Part shown: positions 47,453 to 57,036 of the stretch, one piece after another
Position numbering within the stretch: position 1 is the stretch's first letter
Layout: the number at the start of each line of letters is the position of its first letter
Origin: Methyloligella sp.
GTDB lineage: Bacteria > Pseudomonadota > Alphaproteobacteria > Rhizobiales > HXMU1428-3
Direction: 5' to 3'
Length of the DNA: 64,000 bases
Assembly: GCA_021604645.1 (NCBI GenBank)
Contig: BQJJ01000015.1
Coordinates: 29,951 to 93,950 of the forward strand
Notes under the pieces: model-generated
What the model was told of the DNA's origin: nothing
Seen by the model: the letters and a program-made list of their open reading frames with translations, nothing else
Database searches by the model: none
Position numbers and translations under genes: made by a program

Positions 47453-47638
47453 TTCTTTCCAAATTAATACAGCAAGTTAGATATCTCTCACAAACGAAGC
47501 TGCTTTCACTCCTCGAAAGCTTACCACAGCTCTTAGAGTTCCTCTCCTCAGTTTAGTCAAAAAAGCAGATCTGTTCCTACTGATCATTAAGGTTTAAGAT
47601 AGAGAGAGGGGCTGCAGCACGAATAAAGAGTATGGCTA

Positions 47639-47800
47639 ATGAACAAAGAGAACATAAAAAAAATTGGGTCCACATTAATCAAATCTTTAATCGCTGGAGT
47701 GATTTTTTATATTGTCTGCAGCAATCTAATTCTTTGGGCACATCACTATTATCATTCTGAAACCAAAGTTATTAGCGACGGAGCCAAAGTGAAAAGGTGA
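47639..47800 (+). CDS. Small single-helix membrane protein (53 aa)
   Basis: A short frame starts MNKENIKKIGSTLIK, continues with a hydrophobic helix (SLIAGVIFYIVCSNLILWAHHYY) and ends in a polar tail (SETKVISDGAKVKR). AAAGAG lies 8 nt before the ATG. Basic residues precede the helix, suggesting an N-in orientation. No family is recognised. An overlapping frame in another phase (MANEQREHKK...) is less protein-like. The rest of 47453-48059 shows nothing else supportable. Confidence 0.45.
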   Translation: MNKENIKKIGSTLIKSLIAGVIFYIVCSNLILWAHHYYHSETKVISDGAKVKR

Positions 47801-48059
47801 ACAAAGTTATCAGGGTCACTTAAAATCTAACAAAATGATTGTGTAACTTTTAAAAGACTAATCTCTTATCCAAGTGACATGTAAGCATGTTCTATAATAA
47901 CGATAATCTATCAACTCTCTGAATGAGAAAGTCTCATAAATTGAACTTTGTTTAAAAAATCCCTTAATATTTCTGTTCTTACAAATAAATTAGTTGAACT
48001 TGAATAATAAATTTGAATATAAGTATAAAAATTGAATTTATTGAGCGAGCTGATAACAA

Positions 48060-48587
48060 ATGCCGAAACCAATTGAAGTTCAACTAGTCCCCCATGATCC
48101 ATTCTGGCCAGATATAGCAGAAGATGAAATGGCCCAATTAAAGGTTGCCATAGGGGAGAACTTAAGCGCAGCTCATCATATTGGTTCAACTGCAATCTCT
48201 ACCATTAACTCAAAGCCCATCATTGACCTTCTAGGAGTTGTCCAAAACTTGGATGAACTTGATAAGGTCCAAAGCAATGTTGAAGCCATTGGATACGTTT
48301 GGTGCCATGAAAACGGAATTTCTGGTCGTAGATACGCATATAAAGATGATGCCGAGGCAGGCAAGCGCTTATTTCAAGTTCATTGCTTTCAAGAAAACGA
48401 TGCCGCAATAGCACGGCACTTAGCTTTCAGAGACTATCTTCGTCTGCACCAGGATATCGCGCTAAAATATCAAAATCTAAAAACAGAATGCCAGTTAAAA
48501 CATCCAGGCGATAGCCATGCATATGGTGAGTGTAAAAGTGACTGGATAAACAAGTGGGAACAAGAAGCGCTAAAGTTCTTTAACTAG
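48060..48587 (+). CDS. GrpB family protein (UPF0157, nucleotidyltransferase fold)
   Basis: This 175-residue protein matches GrpB: IEVQLVPHDPFWPDIAEDEM, HHIGSTAISTINSKPIIDLLGVV (the GST nucleotidyltransferase-like motif), and HLAFRDYLRLHQDIALKYQNLK. GrpB domains also occur fused to dephospho-CoA kinases. The physiological role is unknown. The gene converges on the O-antigen ligase gene with a gap of 2 bp, so there is no space for separate terminators. Confidence 0.9.
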   Translation: MPKPIEVQLVPHDPFWPDIAEDEMAQLKVAIGENLSAAHHIGSTAISTINSKPIIDLLGVVQNLDELDKVQSNVEAIGYVWCHENGISGRRYAYKDDAEAGKRLFQVHCFQENDAAIARHLAFRDYLRLHQDIALKYQNLKTECQLKHPGDSHAYGECKSDWINKWEQEALKFFN

Positions 48588-48589
48588 CG

Positions 48590-49852
48590 CTAAGCAGCCA
48601 GAGCGGAGGATTGTTTTTTCAACGAACGATCCTCATATTGATAGTAACCATAGGCTCCCCAAATAAGCCCCATTAAAATATACAGCAACCGCCAGTGGTC
48701 ACTGTCAATAATATAACTCTCCACTGCCAAACCAACAAATGTACAATAAGCAATGCCGTGGTAATGCATCCACTGGCTCTCTCTAAGCATTATCTTCGCA
48801 CCAAAATAAAGCGTGGCTCCCGTTAAGAATAAAAACAGTGCACCGCCAATCCAGCCAGTGCTTAAGAACATGCTTAAATATAAATTATGTGGCAATTCAT
48901 GATGGTAAAAATAACCAAAATAAAGCGCGCCAATGCCGATTGGGTTCTCGGAAATAATCTTGGCAGCTTTTTTATGTCCTACGAAACGCCCCTGATCTCC
49001 AACATCATAGCTTTGATTTAATGAAGCTCGCTCACTCCATAATGCTTGAACCTTTGGGGATTGCAGGGCAACAGCAATAATGCCAATAAATGCAATAAGG
49101 CTTAGGAGGCAAAGAGTGATGGTTTTAACTCGTTGTCTGTTGTCTCGTGCTGTGAAGAAAAAGAAACAAATATAAAAAGCACTTGAAAATGCAAAGAGCA
49201 TCCAAGCTCCTCTGGAAAAACTCATCAAAATAGCAAAGAGAAATAAACCCATTAAAGCAGTTGCGATGAGGCCATCTCTGAAGTTTCTAGTAAGAAGTAT
49301 ATGGAGACAATAAAGAAAAGCTGGCACAAGGTAAGGGCCCAATACATTCGGATCTTTAAAGGTTCCGCTGGCGCGTTGAAATTTAGTAAAGAGTTCAAAG
49401 GCGCCGGGGAATAAATTAAAATAACCAACAATCCCTGCAAGCGCCGCAATGATGGCCCCGCAGACATAGCCATTCCAAATGACTTTTAAATTCTGTTCAG
49501 GGGCTTTTGATACAAAGGCCGCTAAAGCAACAGAAAACACCGCTAGATATAGTGAAATAACCATGTGCTTAACAGAGACATAATAGAACTCATGTGTCCC
49601 TGCTGCAATAAACCCACCTGCTATAATGATGGCCCAGCAGGCAAGAAAAAGAGCGTGTAGAGGAAGAATGCGAACCATGCCAAAAAGTGGCATGATGACC
49701 ACAAAGACCATCATGAATAGATCGCATGGTGCTGGCTCTTTGATAACAATGGCATTTAAAAAGAACGTTAGCCAAACAAATAAATACAGCGCCTGATGAA
49801 GCCTGTTCGAGAGAGCTATATGTTGTTGATCAAATGTTGTGGTAACGCTCAT
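48590..49852 (-). CDS. O-antigen ligase/polymerase family membrane protein
   Basis: This 420-residue protein has about ten to twelve membrane helices and the Wzy/WaaL-type domain, with FQRASGTFKDPNVLGPYLVPAFLYCLHILL and the periplasmic LNQSYDVGDQGRFVGHKKAAKII...GIGALYFGYFYHHELPHNLYLSMFLSTG. The FKDPNxxG and HNxxL features are typical. It probably polymerises or ligates the exopolysaccharide made by the neighbouring genes. Its start is 12 nt after the stop of the glycosylphosphotransferase gene, so they form an operon. Confidence 0.88.
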   Translation of the reverse strand: MSVTTTFDQQHIALSNRLHQALYLFVWLTFFLNAIVIKEPAPCDLFMMVFVVIMPLFGMVRILPLHALFLACWAIIIAGGFIAAGTHEFYYVSVKHMVISLYLAVFSVALAAFVSKAPEQNLKVIWNGYVCGAIIAALAGIVGYFNLFPGAFELFTKFQRASGTFKDPNVLGPYLVPAFLYCLHILLTRNFRDGLIATALMGLFLFAILMSFSRGAWMLFAFSSAFYICFFFFTARDNRQRVKTITLCLLSLIAFIGIIAVALQSPKVQALWSERASLNQSYDVGDQGRFVGHKKAAKIISENPIGIGALYFGYFYHHELPHNLYLSMFLSTGWIGGALFLFLTGATLYFGAKIMLRESQWMHYHGIAYCTFVGLAVESYIIDSDHWRLLYILMGLIWGAYGYYQYEDRSLKKQSSALAA

Positions 49853-49864
49853 GTTAAACTCAAC

Positions 49865-51406
49865 TTAATACGCATTGTCTTTATCAAAAAGCAAGCTATA
49901 TGGCGTGCAAAGCATAATATAGAGATCTAAGAAGATGGACCAGTTTTCTATGTAGTAAAGGTCATGCTCAACACGTTTTTGAATTTTCTCTTCCGTGTCA
50001 GTCTCACCTCGCCAGCCGTTAATTTGGGCCCAGCCAGTGATGCCTGGCTTCACTCTGTGACGAGCAAAATAACCATCAACAACATCATGATAACTTTGGC
50101 TAGCAGCTTTAGCAGAGAGAGCATGTGGCCGAGGGCCAACAATAGAGAGCTCACCTTTTAAAACATTAATAAGCTGCGGGAGTTCATCAATACTGCTTTT
50201 GCGAAGGAAACGACCAACAGGAGTTACACGCGGGTCATCTTTAGTAACAAGCTTAGATGCATCAGCGTCAGACATGTCAGTATACATGGAGCGAAATTTA
50301 TAAACCTCAATCAGCTCATTATTAAAACCATAGCGCTTTTGTCTGAAAATAATCGGGCCTTTGCTGGTGTATTTCACAGCAATCGCAGCAGCAAGCATAA
50401 TAGGAGATAAAAGAATAAGCGCTAGAATGGCAACCACTTTGTCAAACATCCATTTAAGAACAAAGTCCCAATCAGCCATCGGTTTATCAAAAATATCTAT
50501 AAACGGAACATTGCCAATATAAGAGTATGCACGAGGACGAAATCTTAGTTTGGTCGTGTGTGCGGCAAGACGAATATCAACCGGCAGCACCCATAATTTT
50601 TTCAAGACACTCATAATCCGACCTTCAGCTGTAAGAGGCAGTGTCACAATTAAAAGGTCAATTCTAGATTTCCGGCCAAACTCTACAAGCTCATCATAAT
50701 TGCCGAGTTTCGGGTAGCCTTGAATATGAGTAGGAACGCGATCATCACTACGTTCATCAAAAACGCCGCAAATACGAATGTCAGTGTTTTCAGAACTTTC
50801 AAGCTCCTTAATCACAGCAACACCAGGATCACCGCCACCAACAATAACAGCCCGTCGATAAATACGTCCTTCAGCGCACCATTCTTTAAGAACAGCTGCA
50901 AAAACAAAACGAGCAAATAAGAGAGAAAGAACACTTAAAATATACCAGGCGCCCAACCAAAGGCGTGAAAATGTATCACCCATTTTTAAGAAAAATAAGC
51001 CGGTGACAAACAATGCAAAGACTAAAGTCACACCAAGCCATAATTTAGGTGTTTGGCGAATAGGGGAATTGAAAGCTTGAATGCTGTATACGTTCACAGT
51101 GTGTAAAACAAAGGCAAGCATCACGCAAACAATAGAAATACCAGATAAATAATGGAAGAAGTTTAGTGAACTCCCCTGATCAACATAGGCATAATAGCCA
51201 GCAATACCAATGCCCATAACAATAAGCATTTCTAGAAGGCGGTAACAGCCATTTAAAACGATAGGAGAGATAAGCGAAGAGGTTTCACCTAAATTCAAAC
51301 TATGTAGTTTGGGATTATCATCATTTGAAGCTACAATCCAAGGAGCTGTTCGTTCCTCTTTTTTTTCTTCAAATTCATTTTCAACTTTTAGATTCTGATC
51401 AGACAT
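49865..51406 (-). CDS. Undecaprenyl-phosphate sugar-1-phosphate transferase (WcaJ/ExoY type)
   Basis: This 513-residue enzyme starts exopolysaccharide repeat units by moving a sugar-1-phosphate (often glucose) to undecaprenyl phosphate. It has four N-terminal helices, a Rossmann-like middle part ([17 protein letters not shown]), a fifth hydrophobic segment and the catalytic domain: [68 protein letters not shown] 51406 has AAGGGG upstream; the in-frame TTG at 51415 is disfavoured. It leads the operon with the O-antigen ligase-like gene. Confidence 0.93.
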   Translation of the reverse strand: MSDQNLKVENEFEEKKEERTAPWIVASNDDNPKLHSLNLGETSSLISPIVLNGCYRLLEMLIVMGIGIAGYYAYVDQGSSLNFFHYLSGISIVCVMLAFVLHTVNVYSIQAFNSPIRQTPKLWLGVTLVFALFVTGLFFLKMGDTFSRLWLGAWYILSVLSLLFARFVFAAVLKEWCAEGRIYRRAVIVGGGDPGVAVIKELESSENTDIRICGVFDERSDDRVPTHIQGYPKLGNYDELVEFGRKSRIDLLIVTLPLTAEGRIMSVLKKLWVLPVDIRLAAHTTKLRFRPRAYSYIGNVPFIDIFDKPMADWDFVLKWMFDKVVAILALILLSPIMLAAAIAVKYTSKGPIIFRQKRYGFNNELIEVYKFRSMYTDMSDADASKLVTKDDPRVTPVGRFLRKSSIDELPQLINVLKGELSIVGPRPHALSAKAASQSYHDVVDGYFARHRVKPGITGWAQINGWRGETDTEEKIQKRVEHDLYYIENWSIFLDLYIMLCTPYSLLFDKDNAY

Positions 51407-51788
51407 ACCGATCAACCCCTTTACGCAACTGAGCCACCAAAGGCAGCTTTACTAAACTCAAAACACGAGAGTGGCTTCACCATAAGAAAAAAAACCTTCA
51501 AACAAATGAAAATATTTAAAGGTAAAATTAATTTCTCTCGATCTTTAAAAACATAGTTAATAATTCGTTTGTACAACAGTTAAAAATCTATGAAAATCAG
51601 TTAAATACACGGTTTCTTTGACGGGAACTATCAAACTTAGTCACAAATCTGCGAGAAGTGGCCGTTTTGCCCCAGTTAATTTTTGCTGTTTGGAATAATC
51701 AAGTTATGTTTAGGGAATATGAAAAACAGCAAAGAGTTGGAAGTTTCGGTAAAATTCAATGTTATTTAGAAGAGTAAATGCCGAGAGT
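51407..51788. other. Intergenic region in the exopolysaccharide cluster
   Basis: 382 bp without a gene, A+T-rich. It must contain the promoter of the glycosylphosphotransferase operon and the 3' end of the glycosyltransferase transcript. I see no clear hairpin or repeat. Confidence 0.4.
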
Positions 51789-52922
51789 TTATCTCTTCAG
51801 GGCTGATAAATAAAAGTCAGTAATATCTGAAGCCATCCGTTCTATGGTAAACTTCTGTTTTATGGATGTTTGCAACTGTTCAGCCTGTGACATCATTCTC
51901 TCAGGTTGAGAAAGTGAATGTTTCATTGCTGAATATAAATCATCAACATCTTCAGGTACAATAAGTTCTGTTGAGGTCCCCGTTACAATCTCAGAAATAC
52001 CACCAACATCAGAACAAATGAGTGGCTTCAAACCAGCGCCTGCTTCAAGAACGATATACGGAAAACTTTCAGCTCTTGAAGGAACAACCATAACAGCCCC
52101 AAGAGCAAAGGCATCACGGGCAGGCAGCCGTCCATGAAATTTAACTTGTGAAGAAATTGAGAGGCTTTCTGCTTGGTTCTGAAAAAGTTGCATATCCGGG
52201 CCGTCGCCTACAATCGCAAGTCGAATTGAGGGAGTTTCCTTTAACAGAGAAGCAAAAGCCTCAAGTAAAAGATCAACCCCCTTTAAATGACGAAGCTCAC
52301 CAATAAACAAAAATTCAGCCGCATCAGGATGAAGGGGAACAGAAATAAATTCATCAGCTTTAAGGCCATTCGGAATAACTTTAGTTCGGCAAAAACCTCT
52401 GCCAACAACATCATGATAAATATTTGAAGAATAGGCGCTCTCAAAAATCAAACCATTCGTTTGTTTGGCTAAGGTACGTTCCAGTCCTAAAAACAATTTC
52501 CCCTTTATACTCGAGGGTGAGTAATGCAAACTGCCACCATGTGGCGTATAAAAACTAAGACAAGGGGTCTTGCTTTTCTTTAAAGAAGAACAAGCAAGTC
52601 TCGCATAAGCCCCCCCCTTGGCCCCATGTCCATGCAGAATTTGAGCGTCCGTATCAAGGGCAAATTTTTTCACAGCACGAAAAGCTGTATAATCACTGAA
52701 ATGCAACAAGCGCGGCATTTTTACAGATCGAACACCAAGAGAGCACCGCTGATTTAACAGTTCAAGTTGCGGAGTGATAGACGGGCTAACTGTAGAGCTG
52801 TCATAAATGACCCCCACTTCATGTCCCACCAAAGATTGTTCAACAGCCAAGTCAACAACATGTCTGAATAAGCCGCCAACTGGGGCGCGCAAACAATGGA
52901 TTATACGCAAATTCCGGCTCAT
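51789..52922 (-). CDS. Glycosyltransferase family 4 protein
   Basis: This 377-residue GT-B enzyme has an N-terminal LRIIHCLRAPVGGLFRHVVDLA, HGHGAKGGAYARLA, and the C-terminal donor site EFLFIGELRHLKGVDLLLEAFASLL, RLAIVGDGPDMQLFQ and the E-x7-E motif PSRAESFPYIVLEAGAGLKPLI. It probably adds a sugar to the lipid-linked exopolysaccharide precursor at the cytoplasmic membrane. Donor and acceptor are unknown. A type P palindromic repeat lies between it and the wza-like gene. Confidence 0.92.
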   Translation of the reverse strand: MSRNLRIIHCLRAPVGGLFRHVVDLAVEQSLVGHEVGVIYDSSTVSPSITPQLELLNQRCSLGVRSVKMPRLLHFSDYTAFRAVKKFALDTDAQILHGHGAKGGAYARLACSSLKKSKTPCLSFYTPHGGSLHYSPSSIKGKLFLGLERTLAKQTNGLIFESAYSSNIYHDVVGRGFCRTKVIPNGLKADEFISVPLHPDAAEFLFIGELRHLKGVDLLLEAFASLLKETPSIRLAIVGDGPDMQLFQNQAESLSISSQVKFHGRLPARDAFALGAVMVVPSRAESFPYIVLEAGAGLKPLICSDVGGISEIVTGTSTELIVPEDVDDLYSAMKHSLSQPERMMSQAEQLQTSIKQKFTIERMASDITDFYLSALKR

Positions 52923-52979
52923 AAAAACGCTCGCATATCAAAATAACTTTAAAATGAGTATTATATTCCCTCTATTTAG

Positions 52980-53026
52980 AGCGTTCCGCCTAAAAGTGGT
53001 GACCGGTTTTAGGGAAAAGGAACGCT
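52980..53026. repeat. Type P palindromic repeat
   Basis: AGCGTTCC/GGAACGCT outer arms, CCTAAAA/TTTTAGG inner arms and the AGTGG..ACCGG core. Confidence 0.85.
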
Positions 53027-53037
53027 AAAACAAAACG

Positions 53038-53072
53038 CTAGAGCATTTTCTTTTATCAAAAAAATGCTCTAG
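53038..53072. repeat. CTAGAGCATTTT inverted repeat
   Basis: Perfect 12-bp arms CTAGAGCATTTT/AAAATGCTCTAG around an 11-base loop, next to a type P copy as at 25475. Confidence 0.82.
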
Positions 53073-53149
53073 AGGAAATATAACTATCTCATAATGACAT
53101 GAAATAAATAAGTTTAAGTGCAAATGAATGACTTGCAAAAGCAAATCAA

Positions 53150-53974
53150 TTAAAAAAATCTTTCTCGCACATAAACGGTATCACCTGGAAAAATCGGGAA
53201 GTTCTTGAAAACCAGTAGAGTATAACGGCGCCCCTTATAAACCCGGCTGACACGGAACTTGCGCTCATTTGCACGGCTGGTAAATCCGCCAGCAATCGCA
53301 GCAGCAACCTCAGCAGTCATGCCAACCACATAAGGATATTGCCCGGCTGTCTGTACTTGTCCAAGCACGAAAAATGGACGGTAAGTTGCAACTTCAACTG
53401 AAACTTTGGGATCCCGTAAATATTTCGCTTTTAATCGAGCAGCAATACGGCGCTGAACTTGTTTGGTGCTGACACCGCGCGCCTTAACTTGTCCAACAAG
53501 AGGCACAGAAATATAACCGCTGTCATCTACTGTATAAGTACGAGTTAATGTCCGCTGACTATAGACAATCACACGAAGGCGGTCGCCCGTATCAAGACTA
53601 TAACTAAGAGGCCATTGCCCGGTACGCCGGTACACTTCCACGGGGTTGTAATTATTTGAAACGGATTTAAATTCATCCCGGATAGCATGAGTATAGGATG
53701 TATCCCAACTTTTATCTATTCTACTCGGGCGAATGGCATGAGCAACACGTGTGCGCCAGCCAACAGTTTCCTCAGAGCTAAAACTCTCGCTAAGCCCAAA
53801 ACGAAATCCACTATCTTTAAGGGAACTTATTCGCGAGCTATGATCAACCGGCTCAGGAATAACATCTTGATCACCAATCAATTCAAATTGGTTCTTAAAG
53901 TCTCCATCTCTATGGCTACATCCTGAAAAAATGACCATAAGAGAGATCAATAGGCAAAACCTAAATACACTCAT
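53150..53974 (-). CDS. Polysaccharide export lipoprotein (Wza family)
   Basis: This 274-residue outer-membrane exporter has a lipoprotein signal (CLLISLMVIFSGC) and the export domain LDTGDRLRVIVYSQRTLTRTYTVDDSGYISVPLVGQVKARG. An SLBB-like section follows: YRPFFVLGQVQTAGQYPYVVGMTAEVAAAIAGG. It ends FPGDTVYVRERFF. It should form the channel through which polymer leaves the cell. The chain-length gene starts divergently 226 bp away, so the two may share a control region. Confidence 0.92.
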   Translation of the reverse strand: MSVFRFCLLISLMVIFSGCSHRDGDFKNQFELIGDQDVIPEPVDHSSRISSLKDSGFRFGLSESFSSEETVGWRTRVAHAIRPSRIDKSWDTSYTHAIRDEFKSVSNNYNPVEVYRRTGQWPLSYSLDTGDRLRVIVYSQRTLTRTYTVDDSGYISVPLVGQVKARGVSTKQVQRRIAARLKAKYLRDPKVSVEVATYRPFFVLGQVQTAGQYPYVVGMTAEVAAAIAGGFTSRANERKFRVSRVYKGRRYTLLVFKNFPIFPGDTVYVRERFF

Positions 53975-54200
53975 AACGCTACAAACCCATACAAATACAA
54001 TTAAACTTAAAGGTAAAGATGGAGCAACATAGTTAAAATTTATCTAATATTGTTCTAAAATTATACGAATTTAAAGTTTTCTCGACTTTTATACTGAACT
54101 GTAACCATTGGTAAGCTAATTAAGGTTAAGAGATGTCATGTTTTGGTGAATAAACCATTTGGGTTGATATCACCAGTGAATAGCTAGAACGGAAATTACA

Positions 54201-55655
54201 ATGTCAAACGCAAACGAACTCAGTATTAGTAGCCTCTTCGATGCCATTAAAAAGTCTTGGATGAAAATGGTCTTGCTCAGTTTGCTTTGTGCACTCGGCA
54301 CATTCTTTCTCGCAAACAGTATGGCTCCTCGCTATGTATCTGAAGCAAGAGTTCTGGTTGCCCCTGTCGCAAGTTATCAAAATCCCGTTGCCGGCAGAAA
54401 CCCTGAAACCACGTTGGTTGATAAAGCTTCTATCTTTAGCCAAATCCAGGTCATCCAATCTCGAGATATCCTGGCCAAGGTCGTCGACGAATATGGTTTT
54501 TTGAAAAATGAAGATTTCCTTGAAAGCCTAAAGTCGAAAACCAGCGGCATCCTTTCAATGATTAAAAACCCAGGCCTGCCTAAATATGAAGATATGAGCG
54601 ACGCAGTGAAGCGCGAATTCGCCATCGATATGATCAGCCTTGACATCCAGGTTGTGCCATTAGCTGAGTCAAGAGTGATCGGCATTCGCTATCACAGCTC
54701 AGATGCAAAAGAAACAGAAGCCATCGCTAATGGCTTGGCCAAAGCCTATATAGAATGGCAGCGCTCAGAAAAAGTTTTACAAAGCCAAGATGACTCAATT
54801 CGTCTTGCCCGCTTGATTGATGACTTCAAAAAAGAAGTAAAAGCCTCAGAAGCAGCTGTGGCCGAATATCGTGCAAAAAAAGGTATTTTTAAATCCAGCA
54901 GTTCAAACGTCACCCTTGATCGTCAGCAATTGACAGAGCTAAACAGCCGTATCATCGCAGCAAGAGAACGCAGAGCCGATTCAGAAATTCGTGCAAAACT
55001 AGTCCGCGAAATGTTAGAGCGGGACGGTGAAGTCGCCAATGCTACAGAGACCACACGCTCCCCGCAAATCCAGCGCTTGTTCGAACAAAGAGGCCGCATA
55101 CAGAGATCTTTAGCAGAACTCGGTGCGACATTGCTATCCTCTCACCCGCGTCTCATTCAGGTGCGCTCAGAATTGCGCGGCGTGAACTTCCAAATCAGAA
55201 CCGAAATGCGCCGCATTGTCCGCACAATGGAAAATGACGCAAAAATCGCCAGAGCCAGAGAGCAATCTCTAGTTAAAAGCTTAAACGATTTAAAAAACCA
55301 ATCCACCCAAACTGATGGCGATGAAATTCAACTCCGTGCACTGGAGCGTGAAGCCCGCACAAACAGAGACTTGTTAAACACATATCTTGCCCGCTTCCGT
55401 GATGCCCAGGCCAGAAAAGACAGCGCCATCGCACCAGCTTACGCAACAATCGTCTCTAAAGCGCATGTGCCAAGCCTGCCATATTTCCCAAGACCATTGT
55501 CGTTTAGCCTCTTGATCTTTGCTGCCATGTTCCTTGTTTCAATGGCCCTCGTCATTCTAAGAGCCGTCATCTCAGAAGGTGAAGATGATGAAACTTCTGA
55601 ACAAGAACAAAGAAAAGAAGGCACACTAGGCAAAGAAGCTGATGCAGAAGCTTAA
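54201..55655 (+). CDS. Polysaccharide chain-length/export protein (Wzz/GumC type, no kinase domain)
   Basis: This 484-residue inner-membrane protein has two membrane helices (MVLLSLLCALGTFFLANSM near residue 25 and FPRPLSFSLLIFAAMFLVSMALVI near 430). A long periplasmic coiled coil lies between them (about residues 190-410). The family block VDKASIFSQIQVIQSRDILAKVV follows the first Wzz segment. It ends in an acidic cytoplasmic tail with no Walker motif, so the BY-kinase partner is missing or encoded elsewhere. It likely works with the Wza-like protein. Confidence 0.9.
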   Translation: MSNANELSISSLFDAIKKSWMKMVLLSLLCALGTFFLANSMAPRYVSEARVLVAPVASYQNPVAGRNPETTLVDKASIFSQIQVIQSRDILAKVVDEYGFLKNEDFLESLKSKTSGILSMIKNPGLPKYEDMSDAVKREFAIDMISLDIQVVPLAESRVIGIRYHSSDAKETEAIANGLAKAYIEWQRSEKVLQSQDDSIRLARLIDDFKKEVKASEAAVAEYRAKKGIFKSSSSNVTLDRQQLTELNSRIIAARERRADSEIRAKLVREMLERDGEVANATETTRSPQIQRLFEQRGRIQRSLAELGATLLSSHPRLIQVRSELRGVNFQIRTEMRRIVRTMENDAKIARAREQSLVKSLNDLKNQSTQTDGDEIQLRALEREARTNRDLLNTYLARFRDAQARKDSAIAPAYATIVSKAHVPSLPYFPRPLSFSLLIFAAMFLVSMALVILRAVISEGEDDETSEQEQRKEGTLGKEADAEA

Positions 55656-55691
55656 ATAATCTGAAACAAAGTATATTTCTGCGCATCACTA

Positions 55692-55730
55692 TAAATTCAC
55701 TCAACCAAACCAAAAGTTTGAGTGAATTTA
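55692..55730 (+). terminator. Hairpin after the chain-length gene
   Basis: AAATTCACTCAA pairs with TTGAGTGAATTT around a 14-base loop, about 40 bp after the stop codon. The tail is TATC, so strength is moderate. Confidence 0.6.
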
Positions 55731-55877
55731 TCATGGAATATTAAGACAGCCGTGCTACAGTTGGGCCAATAATAAATAAAAAACTTAAAGCACCCGCTTT
55801 AAATTCCAATTTTTAAAAAGTTGAATAGCTGTTTAAATGATGAAACCAGAAGTCATTTTAACAATTTGAGTGATCAA

Positions 55878-55912
55878 TTGACAGAAGTAGTATGACATAA
55901 GTTTTATGTCAT
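55878..55912 (+). promoter_or_regulatory. Candidate promoter and operator of the deacetylase gene
   Basis: TTGACA (55878-55883) fits a -35 box and TTTTAT (55902) a poor -10 box at an 18-bp spacing. A perfect inverted repeat, ATGACATAA-GTT-TTATGTCAT (55892-55912), covers the spacer and -10. Further ATGTCAT and ATGATGTAA half-site-like words follow to about 55940. Confidence 0.5.
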
Positions 55913-55961
55913 ATGGCATATGTCATCAGTCGTATGATGTAAGAAGTTTGACGCAAGAGTT

Positions 55962-57017
55962 ATGGCAAATATAGTTTTAGTGATATATAAAGCTGCGTTA
56001 AACGCCCTCTATTTCAGTGGGCTATATAAACTGTTGTCGCCTGCCACCCGCGGCGAAGGCATCATCTTCACCCTGCACCAAATCAATAATGACAGAGTAG
56101 AAGACTTCTCACCAAACTCAATTCTAAAAATCACACCAGAATTTTTAGAAACCACCATCCAAACCGTAAAAGCTGAAGGCTATGATATCATCTCACTAGA
56201 TGAGCTTTATGAACGCCAAAAACACGGTAATAAACCCGGCAAACCATATGCCGTTTTCACAGCTGATGATGGCTATAAAGACAACCGCGACATCGCCCTG
56301 CCGGTTTTGAAAAAGTACAACGTACCGTTGGCGATTTATATCGTCTCAGATTATAGCAATCATCAAGGCGAGCTTTGGTGGTTTGCATTAGAAGATATCA
56401 TCAAAAACTCAAGCTCGATCCAAAATCCATATAACAAAGGCGAAATGCTAGAGGCGGTCACGACCGAGCAAAAATACCGCGCGTTTGATAAAATCTATTG
56501 GCCCATGCGCAAAAGCAACCAACAAGAACAACGCGCAACCATTCGCGAAATGGCAGAGACCCATGATTATGACATCGACGCCTTAAGCAAAGAGCTCGTA
56601 ATGACATGGGAAGAATTGCGCGAGCTGAATAAAGAACCGCTGATCACACTGGCCGCTCACACAAAATCTCACTTCGCTATCGCAAGATTGAGCGAAGATG
56701 AAGCGGTAGAAGAAATCCAAACAGGCATGGAGATCATGGAAAAAGAGCTCGGCGAGAAGGCCACTCATTTTTCCTTTCCCTACGGCAGCAATTGTGCCGC
56801 GAACAGCCGAGACTTTGAATTGGTAAAACAGTTCAACTTCAAAACAGCGGTCACCACAAGAAAAGCCGTGCTCTACGAAGAGCACAAAGATCACATGATG
56901 GCCCTGCCACGCGTATCCCTCAACGGCGAATACCAATCTGGGCGCTACATAAAAACCTTCCTCTCCGGCCTGCCTTTTAGATTGAAGAATAAATGGCAAA
57001 AACTGGATGTAGAATAG
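55962..57017 (+). CDS. Polysaccharide deacetylase (NodB domain)
   Basis: This 351-residue protein has the NodB carbohydrate esterase motifs: VFTADDGYKDNRD (motif 1, the TFDDG equivalent), LAAHTKSHFAIARL (metal His pair) and THFSFPYGSN (motif 3). A hydrophobic N-terminal stretch (IVLVIYKAALNALYFSGLY) may associate with the membrane but is not a clear signal peptide. It probably removes acetyl groups from the exopolysaccharide or its precursor. It ends the cluster; a reverse type L repeat follows directly. Confidence 0.9.
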   Translation: MANIVLVIYKAALNALYFSGLYKLLSPATRGEGIIFTLHQINNDRVEDFSPNSILKITPEFLETTIQTVKAEGYDIISLDELYERQKHGNKPGKPYAVFTADDGYKDNRDIALPVLKKYNVPLAIYIVSDYSNHQGELWWFALEDIIKNSSSIQNPYNKGEMLEAVTTEQKYRAFDKIYWPMRKSNQQEQRATIREMAETHDYDIDALSKELVMTWEELRELNKEPLITLAAHTKSHFAIARLSEDEAVEEIQTGMEIMEKELGEKATHFSFPYGSNCAANSRDFELVKQFNFKTAVTTRKAVLYEEHKDHMMALPRVSLNGEYQSGRYIKTFLSGLPFRLKNKWQKLDVE

Positions 57018-57036
57018 CAGGCTAGCCTGTCTGTTT

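Noticed and set aside
47375..47800. Possible genomic island boundary at tRNA-Pro
   Set aside because: No integrase gene and no duplicated tRNA 3' end were seen downstream.
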